64,000 bases of DNA from JBOGNO01 sp050747245. Lineage in GTDB: Bacteria > Acidobacteriota > Terriglobia > Acidiferrales > UBA7541. The stretch lies in NCBI GenBank assembly GCA_050747245.1, contig JBOGNO010000005.1, forward strand, positions 62,001 to 126,000, given 5' to 3'. Below, in pieces: positions 34,864 through 44,148 of the stretch (its first letter is position 1; every line of letters starts with the position of its first letter). The position numbers and the translations under genes are program-made. The notes beneath the pieces were generated by a model. It searched no databases. It worked only from the letters and a program-made list of their open reading frames with translations, and had not been told where the DNA came from.

Positions 34864-35473
34864 GCACTGCAAGCGCGGCTTCAGCATTCAACACTCCTAC
34901 CTCCGTCCAAGCGAAACAATCGTCTTGTAGAGGTCAAACATGTCAAAGAATCGTAAGCATAAAGTCCAAGAAATGCTCGGCCGCACCCGCAGGCTGGCTC
35001 TTCTCCAATTTGGCTTTCGCCTTTCGATCTCACATCGCTTCTCTGACTCTTGCATTCCGCATTCTTGCTGCCTTTTTCCTAATTCTTATTTCTCATTTCG
35101 GATTTCTGACTTCTGCTTTTCTTCCCCGCGCCTTCGTGCTAACGTAAGTTTGTGGAGTCTGAGGGATGAATTGGCCGTATCAGGAGCGTCCGCTGCAGGC
35201 GGCAAGCGCCGCCACCTCCGTGCTCTCTTTGCCCACCGGGGCCAAGACGCTTCCTCAAGCTAGGGCTACTCTCATCGGCATCCGAACCGAACCAAGATAC
35301 CTGGCTCCAGCCGAGTCCTGGTACCAGCCCCTCAGCTCAATTCTAATCGAGACACTCCCCGAAACAAGATTGGATTCAAGTTGCTTTTTTTCAACAACTT
35401 ATGATTTTCTAATCGAGACACAAACATCATATTGGAGAATCTGCGACCACCTCTCGCAAGGCGCAAAATCGGC
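34864..35473. other. 610-base intergenic region with dispersed repeats
   Basis: No convincing gene. It contains a degenerate pyrimidine-rich repeat run (about 35060-35130, units like TTTCTGATTTC) and a paired TCTAATCGAGAC repeat at 35339-35424. Open frames here have no ribosome sites or recognisable products. Confidence 0.5.
35339..35424 (-). repeat. paired GTGTCTCGATTAGA repeat, copy A
   Basis: Two direct copies of GTGTCTCGATTAGAA (minus strand) 66 bases apart. The intervening sequence, notably ATCTTGTTTC with a following G run, is like that of copy B at 63328-63412. Confidence 0.7.
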
Positions 35474-36130
35474 ATGATCAACCTTCAGAAAGCTGGCTCC
35501 ACCCGCGAATTGCCGGCTCTTGCCGCCGCGGTCGCACTCGCGCTCGCTCTCGCCGCTCCCGCGTCGGGAGGCGGCGCTTTTACGAACTCCTTCCCAGCGC
35601 AAGAAAAATCTGTACCCGGAAAATCATCCGCTGTCGCTGCGCTTCCCGTGATTGATCTAAGCGGGTATAAAAAACTCCTCGCCAAATATCAGGGCAAGCC
35701 GCTGGTGGTAAATTTCTGGGCCACCTGGTGCGAACCCTGCCGAGCCGAATATCCCATGCTCGTTGAGCTTCAGCACCAATACGCTCCCAAGGGACTCGCC
35801 GTCCTCGGCGTCAGCTTCGACCAGGATGCGGATCGGAACGTCGCCCGGCACTTTCTCATACGCTATCATCCGGCTTTCCCGAATTATCGCGAGAAATCCG
35901 GCGACGAAGACGCTTTCGTCCGCGGCGTCAGTCCCGTCTGGACCGGAACGATTCCCAGCACGATTTTTTATGCGCCCGATGGCCGCATCAGCGAGCAATT
36001 CATTGGCACGCGGCCCCGCGCAGAATTCGAGCGCGCCATGAACACGATCCTCTCCACGAGCGCGGAAACCTCTCATTCGCGATCTTCATCCGGGAGAAAA
36101 GAACCACATGCTTCGCCTTCTGGGAAATAA
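35474..36130 (+). CDS. TlpA/ResA-like exported thioredoxin
   Basis: A 218-residue thioredoxin-fold protein with a signal peptide or anchor (about residues 12-35). The redox motif is WATWCEPCRAEYP, followed by LAVLGVSFDQDAD and the cis-proline region GTIPSTIFYAPDG. It probably reduces periplasmic disulphides, e.g. in cytochrome c maturation. The ATG at 35474 starts the signal peptide. Its last 23 bases overlap the next gene. Confidence 0.85.
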   Translation: MINLQKAGSTRELPALAAAVALALALAAPASGGGAFTNSFPAQEKSVPGKSSAVAALPVIDLSGYKKLLAKYQGKPLVVNFWATWCEPCRAEYPMLVELQHQYAPKGLAVLGVSFDQDADRNVARHFLIRYHPAFPNYREKSGDEDAFVRGVSPVWTGTIPSTIFYAPDGRISEQFIGTRPRAEFERAMNTILSTSAETSHSRSSSGRKEPHASPSGK

Positions 36131-36821
36131 AATCACGTGGCTCGGCCACGCTACATTTCAAATCGCCACGCCATCGGGAAAAGTGATCCTGATTGATCCC
36201 TGGATCGAATCGAATCCGAAATGCCCCGACGCGAACAAGAAATTCGATCGCGTGGACGTGATCCTTCTCACGCACGGCCACGGAGATCACATGGCTGACG
36301 TGATACCCCTCGCAAAAAAACATGGCTCGCAAGTCGCCGCCATCTACGAGACCGCCACGTGGCTGGAGTCCAAGGGAGTCTCGAACGTCATCGGCATGGG
36401 CAAAGGTGGCACGCAAAAAATCGGAGAGATCGAGGTCACTCTGGTCCATGCCATCCACTCCAACAGCATTCAGGACGACGGCAAAATGATTTACGGTGGC
36501 GAACCGGCTGGATTCATCGTGCGCTTGCCCGGCGGATTCACTCTCTATCACGCGGGAGACACCTGTGTTTTCGGCGACATGAAAATTATCGGCCAGCTCT
36601 ACGCCCCCGAGCTCGCCATGCTTCCCATTGGCGATCATTACACCATGGGCCCGCGCGAAGCCGCGCTCGCCATTCGCCTTCTCAACGTGCGCCACGTTGT
36701 GCCCATGCACTACGGCACTTTTCCCGTGCTGACGGGTACGCCCGAAGTCTTGCGCGAGCTCACGCGCGACGTCGCCGGCCTAGAAATCCATGCGCTGCAT
36801 CCGGGCGAATCGCTCGGCTGA
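36108..36821 (+). CDS. UPF0173-family MBL-fold metal-dependent hydrolase
   Basis: A 237-residue MBL hydrolase of the UPF0173 type. WLGHATFQI opens the protein, LLTHGHGDHMAD is the metal site, HAGDTCVFGDM and PMHYGTFP carry later ligands. Cytoplasmic; substrate unknown. Overlaps the thioredoxin gene end by 23 bases and is followed 18 bases later by the O-methyltransferase gene. Confidence 0.9.
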   Translation: MLRLLGNKITWLGHATFQIATPSGKVILIDPWIESNPKCPDANKKFDRVDVILLTHGHGDHMADVIPLAKKHGSQVAAIYETATWLESKGVSNVIGMGKGGTQKIGEIEVTLVHAIHSNSIQDDGKMIYGGEPAGFIVRLPGGFTLYHAGDTCVFGDMKIIGQLYAPELAMLPIGDHYTMGPREAALAIRLLNVRHVVPMHYGTFPVLTGTPEVLRELTRDVAGLEIHALHPGESLG

Positions 36822-36839
36822 GCGAAGGAGAAAAATCAC

Positions 36840-37469
36840 ATGCCGGGAATCACAGTTCCTAGCGTAGAGAAATACATTTACGACATTCTTCCTCGCCGCG
36901 ATAAGGTGCTGCGCGAAATCGAAAAATACGCGAAAGCCCATGACGTCCCCATCATCGGCCCCGCCGTGGGGCGCCTGCTCTTCGAGATCATCCGCATTTC
37001 CGGCGCGAGGCGGATTTTCGAAATGGGCTCGGCCATCGGCTACTCGATTATCTGGATGGCGCGCGCCGTCGGCCCCGCGGGAGAAGTTTTTTATACCGAA
37101 GGCGATCCCAAAAACGCGCGCCGCGCGAAAACCTACATCAGCCGCGCGGGAATCGGCCTCCGCGTGAAAATGATGACCGGCAACGCGCTCCAGCTTATTG
37201 ATCGCGTGCGCGGAGATTTTGACCTCATCTTCATTGACGTGGACAAACATCAATACCCCGCGGCGCTGCGCAAAGCTTTGCCGCGCTTGCGCCACGGCGG
37301 CTTGCTCATCACCGACAATGTTCTGTGGTCCGGCCGCGTCGTCAAGAAATCGGCGGACGCGAATACGCGCGCCATCCAGAAGTTCAATCACATGATTTAT
37401 ACATCAAGGATTCTTTTTCCCGTCATCGTGCCGCTGCGCGACGGCGTCGCCATCTGCCGCAAGAATTGA
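36840..37469 (+). CDS. SAM-dependent O-methyltransferase (family 3)
   Basis: A 209-residue enzyme of the catechol/caffeoyl-CoA O-methyltransferase type. The SAM-binding motif is RIFEMGSAIGYSIIWMARAV; the metal-binding acids are in FDLIFIDVDKHQYP and LITDNVLWSGRV. Such enzymes methylate catechol-like hydroxyls. GAAGGAG lies upstream of the ATG. Substrate unknown. Confidence 0.9.
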   Translation: MPGITVPSVEKYIYDILPRRDKVLREIEKYAKAHDVPIIGPAVGRLLFEIIRISGARRIFEMGSAIGYSIIWMARAVGPAGEVFYTEGDPKNARRAKTYISRAGIGLRVKMMTGNALQLIDRVRGDFDLIFIDVDKHQYPAALRKALPRLRHGGLLITDNVLWSGRVVKKSADANTRAIQKFNHMIYTSRILFPVIVPLRDGVAICRKN

Positions 37470-37541
37470 TCGTGCGGCGATTGACCGCGCAATACGAGCA
37501 AGCTAATCTGCCGAATTCAAAATCCAATCGCGGACGCAAGA

Positions 37542-38087
37542 ATGGCACAGGCAGCACAACCACATGTCCCAACAGGAATCTGGAAGGATGGAAGCACGCT
37601 GATCGTCGGACGCATGGCGCAAATGCCGCCGCAATGCATCCGTTGCGGCGCGCCGGCAACGCAAACTCTCCCCATCAAGTACGGCTGGCTCAAGCCGTTT
37701 CATTACGTTTGGATTCTTTTCGGTGCGCTTCCGTTCGTGATTGTCGCGATGATCGTGATGAAGCGCATGACCATCGCACTGCCGCTCTGCGACGCTCATC
37801 GCCAGCAGCGAAAAAGCCGGCTCACGCTGGGCTGGGTGCTTGCCCTGTTAGGTTTTGTCTTCATGTTCTTGCCGCTCGCCCTTGCAGATAGCAATCCCGG
37901 CCTCGCCGGATTGGGATTTCTCCTCGGACTTGCTGCATTTTTTGCGGGCATCATCATCGTCAGCCTGGCGTCGAAACTAATTCGCCCTTCATTCATCGGC
38001 AAGGATTACGGCGCGTTCATAAAAGTTTCACCGCAATTTTTGGCGGCGGTGGCGGCGCTGCCGCCGGGGTCGAGTTACCGCTATTGA
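37542..38087 (+). CDS. membrane protein with N-terminal CxxC motif, unknown function
   Basis: A 181-residue protein. Residues about 30-37 hold PPQCIRCGAPATQ, and a later C-D-x-H (residues about 84-88) could complete a zinc site. Three or four hydrophobic helices follow (about 52-74, 96-112, 120-145). No family named. Convergent with the proline dehydrogenase gene. Confidence 0.6.
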   Translation: MAQAAQPHVPTGIWKDGSTLIVGRMAQMPPQCIRCGAPATQTLPIKYGWLKPFHYVWILFGALPFVIVAMIVMKRMTIALPLCDAHRQQRKSRLTLGWVLALLGFVFMFLPLALADSNPGLAGLGFLLGLAAFFAGIIIVSLASKLIRPSFIGKDYGAFIKVSPQFLAAVAALPPGSSYRY

Positions 38088-38103
38088 TTTCGGTTTCGCG
38101 GTC

Positions 38104-39012
38104 TTAGCGGAAGAGATTGCGAAGGAAGAAAAACAAATTGGCGGGCCGTTCGGCAAGGCGCCGCATGAAATACGGAAACCAGTCCTGGCCGAAAGGAATG
38201 TACACGCGAAAACGGTAACCTTCGCGAATCAATTGTTCCTGCAGATCGGTGCGGATTCCGTAGAGCATTTGAAATTCGAATTTTTCGCGGCCGATGGAAT
38301 TTTTCTCCGCAAAATCTTTGGTGGCCTGGATCATGCGCGGGTCGTGCGTGGCGATTGCGTGATAAATTCCGCTCGCAAGCAAGAGCTCCATGACGCGCAC
38401 AAAATTCGCATCCACGTCGCTCTTTTTCGGAAATGCAATCTCCGGTGGCTCCTGGTACGCGCCCTTCACCAGGCGCACGCGGCAGCCGGCAGCGATCAAA
38501 TCCTGCGCGTCCTTTTCCGTGCGAAGAAGATAGGACTGCAGCACGGTGCCAACCGCGGACACGCGCTCGTGAACGCGTTTGCAAATTGCGATGGTGCGCT
38601 CCGTGTACGCTGAACCTTCCATGTCGATGCGCACGAAATTGCCGTGCTGCGCGGCACGCTGGACAATTTTTTCCAGCAGCTCTTCGCAGAGAGATTCGCT
38701 TAGATCCAGACCGAGCTGCGTCAGTTTGAGAGAGATGTTGGTGTCGAGCTTTTCGGCGGCAATGCGATCGAACATGGCGAGATACAGCTCGCCCGCGCGG
38801 CGCGCTTCCGACTCGCTGCCGACGCTTTCACCCAAAAAATCGAGAGTGGCCAGGCGGCCTGCTTCGTTGAGTGCGCGGCAGGCGACAAGCGCCTCGTCCA
38901 ATTCTTCTCCCGCCACGAAACGCCGCGCCATGCGGCGGCTAGGGCCATTGTGCGTCACCCACCGCTTCAGGCGCGGGCTGGCCGAGAGACGCAGAAGGAG
39001 CGAACGCAGCAT
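38104..39012 (-). CDS. putA: proline dehydrogenase
   Basis: A 302-residue monofunctional proline dehydrogenase barrel that oxidises proline to pyrroline-5-carboxylate with FAD. Matching motifs are ISLKLTQLGLDLS, FVRIDMEGS, RLVKGAYQEPPEIAF, ATHDPRM, FEFQMLYGIR and the C-terminal YIPFGQDWFPYFMRRLAERPAN signature. Length suits the single-domain form (PRODH); the aldehyde dehydrogenase partner is not in the window. Confidence 0.93.
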   Translation of the reverse strand: MLRSLLLRLSASPRLKRWVTHNGPSRRMARRFVAGEELDEALVACRALNEAGRLATLDFLGESVGSESEARRAGELYLAMFDRIAAEKLDTNISLKLTQLGLDLSESLCEELLEKIVQRAAQHGNFVRIDMEGSAYTERTIAICKRVHERVSAVGTVLQSYLLRTEKDAQDLIAAGCRVRLVKGAYQEPPEIAFPKKSDVDANFVRVMELLLASGIYHAIATHDPRMIQATKDFAEKNSIGREKFEFQMLYGIRTDLQEQLIREGYRFRVYIPFGQDWFPYFMRRLAERPANLFFFLRNLFR

Positions 39013-39133
39013 CAGGGATTTTTCCGCAATCGCACGGAATGGAAAACGGACATGAAGCTCAAATTATGCCCTGCCTGGCAGCGTGATGCCAGAGGCGGAT
39101 AATAATTATTTCTACTAGGAGAGAGGGCGCGTT

Positions 39134-40057
39134 TCAGGTCTTGTGTGCCTGGAGAAACTTTTCGGCGTCCATGGCGCTCATGCATCCGGTACCGGCCGCG
39201 GTAATCGCCTGGCGGTAGTGATGGTCCTGCACATCGCCAGCGGCAAAAACGCCCTCGACGCTGGTGCGGCTTCCGTCGTGAGTAATGAGGTAGCCCGCTT
39301 CGTCCATGTCGAGCTGGCCGCGAAATATTTTTGTGTTGGGCTCATGGCCGATACCGAAAAACAGTCCGTCCACGGCAAAGGTCGAAATCTGGTTCGTTTC
39401 GGCATTGCGGAGCTTCACACTTTCGACGGTCTTTTTTTCGGGATCGAGGATTTCCTCCACGATGACTGGCGTAAGAAACTGAATCTTGGGATTGGACTTT
39501 GCACGGTCGAGCATGATTTTGGAGGCGCGAAATTCGCGGCGACGGTGAAGGATGGTGACTTTGCTCGCGAATTTGGAAAGAAAAATCGATTCCTCCATGG
39601 CGGTATCGCCGCCGCCGACAACGGCAACTTCTTTGTCGCGGAAAAAGAAGCCATCACAAGTGGCGCAAGTGGAAAGCCCGTGGCCCAATAGGTGTTTTTC
39701 CGAATGAAGGCCCAGCATGCGAGCGGATGCTCCCGCTGCGATGATCAGCGTTTCACATTCGTAGCTTTCTTTTCCAGCGGCGAGATGGAAGGGGCGCTTG
39801 CTCAAATCCACAGCGGAAATGGCGCCAGATTTGAATTCGGCGCCGAAGCGCTGCGCCTGCTTGCGCATATTTTCGATGAGGTCCGGGCCGAGAATGCCCT
39901 CGGGAAATCCCGGAAAATTTTCAACCATGGTAGTGAGGCTGAGCTGGCCGCCCGGCTCATAGCCGTCGAGCACCAGCGGCTTCAGATCCGCGCGTGCTGC
40001 GTAGATTGCAGCCGTCAACCCCGCGCATCCGCTGCCGATGACTATGACTTTATGCAC
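39134..40057 (-). CDS. trxB: thioredoxin reductase
   Basis: A 307-residue flavoenzyme that reduces thioredoxin with NADPH. FAD-binding GSGCAGLTAAIYAARA opens the protein, the redox pair is CATC in LSTCATCDGFFF, NADPH-binding is GGGDTAMEE, and the C-terminal FAD motif is GVFAAGDVQD. Note Cys instead of the usual Pro/Gly in GSGCAG. Cytoplasmic; may supply reductant to thioredoxin-fold proteins such as the exported one at 35474. Confidence 0.94.
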   Translation of the reverse strand: MHKVIVIGSGCAGLTAAIYAARADLKPLVLDGYEPGGQLSLTTMVENFPGFPEGILGPDLIENMRKQAQRFGAEFKSGAISAVDLSKRPFHLAAGKESYECETLIIAAGASARMLGLHSEKHLLGHGLSTCATCDGFFFRDKEVAVVGGGDTAMEESIFLSKFASKVTILHRRREFRASKIMLDRAKSNPKIQFLTPVIVEEILDPEKKTVESVKLRNAETNQISTFAVDGLFFGIGHEPNTKIFRGQLDMDEAGYLITHDGSRTSVEGVFAAGDVQDHHYRQAITAAGTGCMSAMDAEKFLQAHKT

Positions 40058-40307
40058 GTTTCCCCTCTCAAAGATTAGATTCTCGCAGACAGCGCGGCGA
40101 TGCAGCTCCCCGGGGACGGTATTTTAGCATCCTGCCTTGCGGAATCTTTCGTGTTTTCGTCGGAGGAACTTTCTTTCGGCCCTCAAGACTGGACCACGAT
40201 GCCGCTCTCAGGGCGAGAGGAAAAAGGTCCAAGATTTTGATCGCAATCAGCCATCGCGTATCCTGGGGGAGTGGTTTAACTGGGAAATGCTTTACGGATC
40301 GAGGTAA

Positions 40308-42020
40308 ATGACAGGAATCAAGCGACTGCGCGCCATTGCAATTCTTGCGCTCGGCATGGGAGTGGCAGCAAGCGTGGGATTGCCGCGGGGAGAGAGCTCG
40401 ACGAATCCCGCGTCCAGCGTCGCGGATGCCGAGCAAAAGCAAACACCCACAGGCACTGCGGCTCCTCAACAAAATGCGACCGCAGTACCTCCGCAGAGAA
40501 TTCTCTCCGTGACGACGCGGCTTGTACGCATCGCAGTGCTTGTCCAGGACAAGTCCGGGAAGCCGATCACTGGCCTGACACAGAAAGACTTCAACCTCTT
40601 CGATGACAAGAAACCGCAAGCCATTCAGTTTTTCGCCGTGGAGACGAGCCAAGCTTTGCCAGCGGGCGGGCAGCTCCAGATCCGCGATACGTACACGAAT
40701 GAGATGGCGGAGCAAAACGGCGTTCCATCGAACCTCACAGTGATACTGCTCGATTCATTCAATACAGGATTTCTGGACCAAGCAACCGTGCGGAATCAAG
40801 TGGTGAAGTTCCTGCTCACCATCCAGCCGCAGGATCGCGTCGCACTGTATGCACTGGGCTCGCACCTCCGCGTGCTACATGATTTCACGAGCGACGCAAC
40901 GAGCCTGTTGGAGGCACTCAAGAAATATCAGGGAGAGAGCACGCAAGACGTGGACGCGCCGCAGTCCGGCCCGACGAATCAATACAACCGGGCGCTTGTG
41001 GAGCTCTTTGAGGAATCCGGAGAGAGCGAAACGCAGGCACTCTCCCTGGATCATGTGCACTTCACGGCAGAGGCGCTGCGCATGATCGCGAATCACGTGG
41101 GGTCGCTGCCGGGCAGAAAGAATCTGGTGTGGGTCGCGGGCAGCTTTCCACTCAATTTCGAATCAAGCGCACTGGGACGCACGGCGGACGGCCGAAAAAT
41201 TCCCTTCGCGACGGATTCAGAGCTGACGATGCAGGCGCTCAACAACGCGAACATGGCAATTTATCCGGTGGATGCGCGCGGACTTATTGACCCTGGGCCC
41301 AACGGGGAGGGTGTAAGAGTCACCAAGGAAGTGGACATATCGAGTCTGGGGGCCATGCAAAATCTGGCGCGGCGAACGGGAGGGCGCGCCTACTTTAATT
41401 CGAACGATATTATGGGATCGGTTCGCAAGACCATCGACGATTCCCGAGTGACCTATGAGCTCGGTTTTTATCCCGCGGAGGTTAAATGGGACGGAAGTTT
41501 CCACGCGATTCGCGTGAAAGTGAATCGGCCCGGCGTGCAGGTGCAGACTCGCGATGGATATTATGCCCTGGCGAAACCCGATGAAGCGTTACCCACGCAA
41601 TCACAATTGATTTCCGAGGCAGCGGTCAGTCCCGTCGAGGCAACGGGAATCCGCGTAAGCGTTCGCGTGCATTCCTTGAGCGAGGAGGGCCAGCGGAAGC
41701 TAGGGGTGTCCGTATTCGTTCCTGCGGAACAGCTCGAGTTGGAACAGGGAAACGGCAAATGGAGCGACAGCGTTGACATCACGTTCTTCCAGTTGGACAA
41801 CCGAAAGCTGGTCCTTCAGTCACGCTTCAAAGCCCTTCCACTTTCGCTCGACACGGAGGCATACGGACGGATGATGCAGGAAGGACTCTCCCTGACGGGT
41901 GAATTGGAAATCCAGCCAAATGCGAGTGAGTTGCGCGTGATTGTGCTCGATGCAGGCAACGGAAAAATTGGATCTGTGGATGTTCCGCTCGACTCCTATT
42001 TCCCCAACAAGCCAAACTAG
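40308..42020 (+). CDS. VWFA-related Acidobacterial domain protein (secreted)
   Basis: A 570-residue secreted protein (signal peptide about residues 1-25). The N-terminal DLF-type strand GLTQKDFNLFDDKKPQAIQFF and the VILLDSFNTGFLDQ motif fit the VWFA-related domain seen chiefly in Acidobacteriota. The metal-ion site is degenerate (D-S-F rather than D-x-S-x-S). The C-terminal part is beta-rich. Role unknown, probably adhesion or surface assembly. Useful as a taxonomic marker. Confidence 0.88.
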   Translation: MTGIKRLRAIAILALGMGVAASVGLPRGESSTNPASSVADAEQKQTPTGTAAPQQNATAVPPQRILSVTTRLVRIAVLVQDKSGKPITGLTQKDFNLFDDKKPQAIQFFAVETSQALPAGGQLQIRDTYTNEMAEQNGVPSNLTVILLDSFNTGFLDQATVRNQVVKFLLTIQPQDRVALYALGSHLRVLHDFTSDATSLLEALKKYQGESTQDVDAPQSGPTNQYNRALVELFEESGESETQALSLDHVHFTAEALRMIANHVGSLPGRKNLVWVAGSFPLNFESSALGRTADGRKIPFATDSELTMQALNNANMAIYPVDARGLIDPGPNGEGVRVTKEVDISSLGAMQNLARRTGGRAYFNSNDIMGSVRKTIDDSRVTYELGFYPAEVKWDGSFHAIRVKVNRPGVQVQTRDGYYALAKPDEALPTQSQLISEAAVSPVEATGIRVSVRVHSLSEEGQRKLGVSVFVPAEQLELEQGNGKWSDSVDITFFQLDNRKLVLQSRFKALPLSLDTEAYGRMMQEGLSLTGELEIQPNASELRVIVLDAGNGKIGSVDVPLDSYFPNKPN

Positions 42021-42278
42021 AAGTTTCCGAGAGGCGTGCAGCGCCCGCGCCCCATCCATTCAAATGAACGCCTCAGCAGCACACGGCAATCCTAGAACGC
42101 CCACGGAGGATAGCGAAGACCGAATCATTTGCCGAATGAAGAGAGCTTATGCATAATGCAGCGCGAATGGAGGCAGCGATTTCTCGCAAATCTCCGATTC
42201 CGTGCGTGTCCTACCTCCCGTGAATAGTTCTGAGATTATTTGGGGCTGCCAGCTGTCATCTTCCGTGCCGCTGCCTGC

Positions 42279-43985
42279 ATGGAGTTCATCGAGCTTATGG
42301 ACCATCTGACGCCACACGACGTCATGACTATGTTCTTGGCGCTGGCCGCCCTGCTGGGGTGCGCCAAATTCTGCGGCGAATTGATGCACAAGCTCAAACA
42401 GCCGGCGGTGATCGGGGAAATCCTTGCCGGAGTTCTCCTAGGCCCGACGGTGCTGGGCCACTTCAAGCCGTGGATGTATGCAGCGCTTTTTCCGAGCACG
42501 GGAGCGATGCCCGTAGTGCTCGACGCCGTGGCAACCATCGGTGTTGTTTTCTTTCTCTTAACCGCGGGCATGGAGATTGATCTGCGAAGCATCTTCCGGC
42601 AGGGCAAGAGCGCCCTGCTGGTCAGTTTTTTCGGAGTGATTATTCCTTTCATCCTGGGTTTTGGGGCCGCAGGGATATTTCCGCACTTTTTGGGAGCGGA
42701 GGACGGCTCTGACCGCATCATTTTCGCGCTTTTCGTCGGCACGGCACTCTCCATCTCCGCGCTGCCAGTGATCGCAAAAATTTTAATCGATCTCAAACTA
42801 CTGCGAAGCGAGATGGGAACGGTCATCATGTCTGCAGCGATGTTCAACGACCTGGTGGGATGGATACTTTTCTCACTGGTTCTGGGCCTGATGAACGCGG
42901 ACAGCCACTCTCTTTTTAAGATTCGGCACACGGTCCTGCTGGTATTTCTGTTTGTAGGCTTGACGCTGACAGTGGGGCGGTGGTTGATTGACAAACTTTT
43001 GCCACGCATTCAAGCCCACACGACCTGGCCGGGCGGCGTATTGGGTTTCATTTTCACGCTGACGCTGGGCGCAGCAGCCTTCACGCAATATGCAGGAATC
43101 CACGCCATTTTTGGCGCCTTCATTATCGGGATCGCCGTCGGCGAATCGGGCCATCTAAGAAAGAGAACCTCAGAGCACATCCATCAGATTGTGACGAACG
43201 TATTCGCGCCGTTCTTTTTCGCCAGCATCGGCCTGCGAACTGACTTCGTGAGCCATTTCCGACTGGGGATTACGGTGACAGTGATCGCGGTCGCGTGTCT
43301 AGGAAAGCTGCTGGGGGCAGGGTGGGGGGCACAGTTGGGCGGCATGGACCGCCGCACGGCATGGTCCGTGGGCCTGGCAATGAATGCCCGGGGAGCGATG
43401 GAAATCATTCTGGGCATCCTGGCCCTCCAAGCGGGATTGATCCGCGAGACCATGTTCGTGGCGTTGGTGGTGATGGCGCTGTTTACATCACTCCTCTCCG
43501 GGCCGGCAATCCACCTCCTGGTCCGGCGACGGCGCACTCTGACGTTGAAGGAAACTGTATCGAGCAAACTTTTCCTGCCAAAGCTGGATGGGGGGACAAG
43601 GCGCGAAGTGCTGCAAAAAATGTGCGAGGTAGCGGCGGACACGGTGAGCAATGCGCCCGAACGCTTCCTGCGGCTGGTGTGGGAACGCGAGCAAATCTCA
43701 CCGAGCGGGTGGGAGAATGGCCTGGCCGTCCCGCACGCGCGAGTGAACGGACTGCCGCAGCCCCTGGTGGTGGTTGGGAAGCCGGATTCCGCAGTTGATT
43801 TCGACGCGCGAGACGGAAAACCCGCGCGGCTCATCATCTTGATTCTGACAGGCGACAATCAGTCGCAGAACGATTTACTCAGCGACGCGGGTGAACTGTT
43901 CAGCCGCAAAGAAGCGATTGAACAGGTGTTCGCAGCCACGAGTTTCGTGGAGTTGACCGCAGCGCTGAATGCGCCCGTAAAGTAA
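42279..43985 (+). CDS. cation:proton antiporter (CPA2) with C-terminal PTS EIIA-like domain
   Basis: A 568-residue protein. Residues about 1-390 form a 12-helix Na+(K+)/H+ antiporter (QPAVIGEILAGVLLGP, FNDLVGWILFSL with the ion-binding Asp, FGAFIIGIAVGE). The last 150 residues match the fructose-type EIIA domain, with the phosphorylatable His in GLAVPHARVNGL. No PTS transporter is nearby, so the domain may regulate the antiporter. ATG at 42279 chosen over a TTG at 42240. Confidence 0.85.
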   Translation: MEFIELMDHLTPHDVMTMFLALAALLGCAKFCGELMHKLKQPAVIGEILAGVLLGPTVLGHFKPWMYAALFPSTGAMPVVLDAVATIGVVFFLLTAGMEIDLRSIFRQGKSALLVSFFGVIIPFILGFGAAGIFPHFLGAEDGSDRIIFALFVGTALSISALPVIAKILIDLKLLRSEMGTVIMSAAMFNDLVGWILFSLVLGLMNADSHSLFKIRHTVLLVFLFVGLTLTVGRWLIDKLLPRIQAHTTWPGGVLGFIFTLTLGAAAFTQYAGIHAIFGAFIIGIAVGESGHLRKRTSEHIHQIVTNVFAPFFFASIGLRTDFVSHFRLGITVTVIAVACLGKLLGAGWGAQLGGMDRRTAWSVGLAMNARGAMEIILGILALQAGLIRETMFVALVVMALFTSLLSGPAIHLLVRRRRTLTLKETVSSKLFLPKLDGGTRREVLQKMCEVAADTVSNAPERFLRLVWEREQISPSGWENGLAVPHARVNGLPQPLVVVGKPDSAVDFDARDGKPARLIILILTGDNQSQNDLLSDAGELFSRKEAIEQVFAATSFVELTAALNAPVK

Positions 43986-44148
43986 AGCCTAAACAATCGT
44001 TCAGAGAAGCCTTCACGGAGAGGCCGTTAGTCCCCGCCGGCAGAAAAGCCATTATAATGCGGCGCGAATCAGGGAGCGGGGCCCTCGGGATATCGCGGGC
44101 CGCCCGCGGGGCAGACAATCCACAACTTTGCCTAAGAGGAGCGAGACG

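Noticed and set aside
35339..35424. CRISPR array
   Set aside because: Only two repeat units per site, spacers partly conserved between sites, no cas genes in the window.
34824..35477. Several open frames of 100-110 codons between the paralogue pair and the thioredoxin gene
   Set aside because: They cross repeats and lack ribosome sites; translations are low-complexity.
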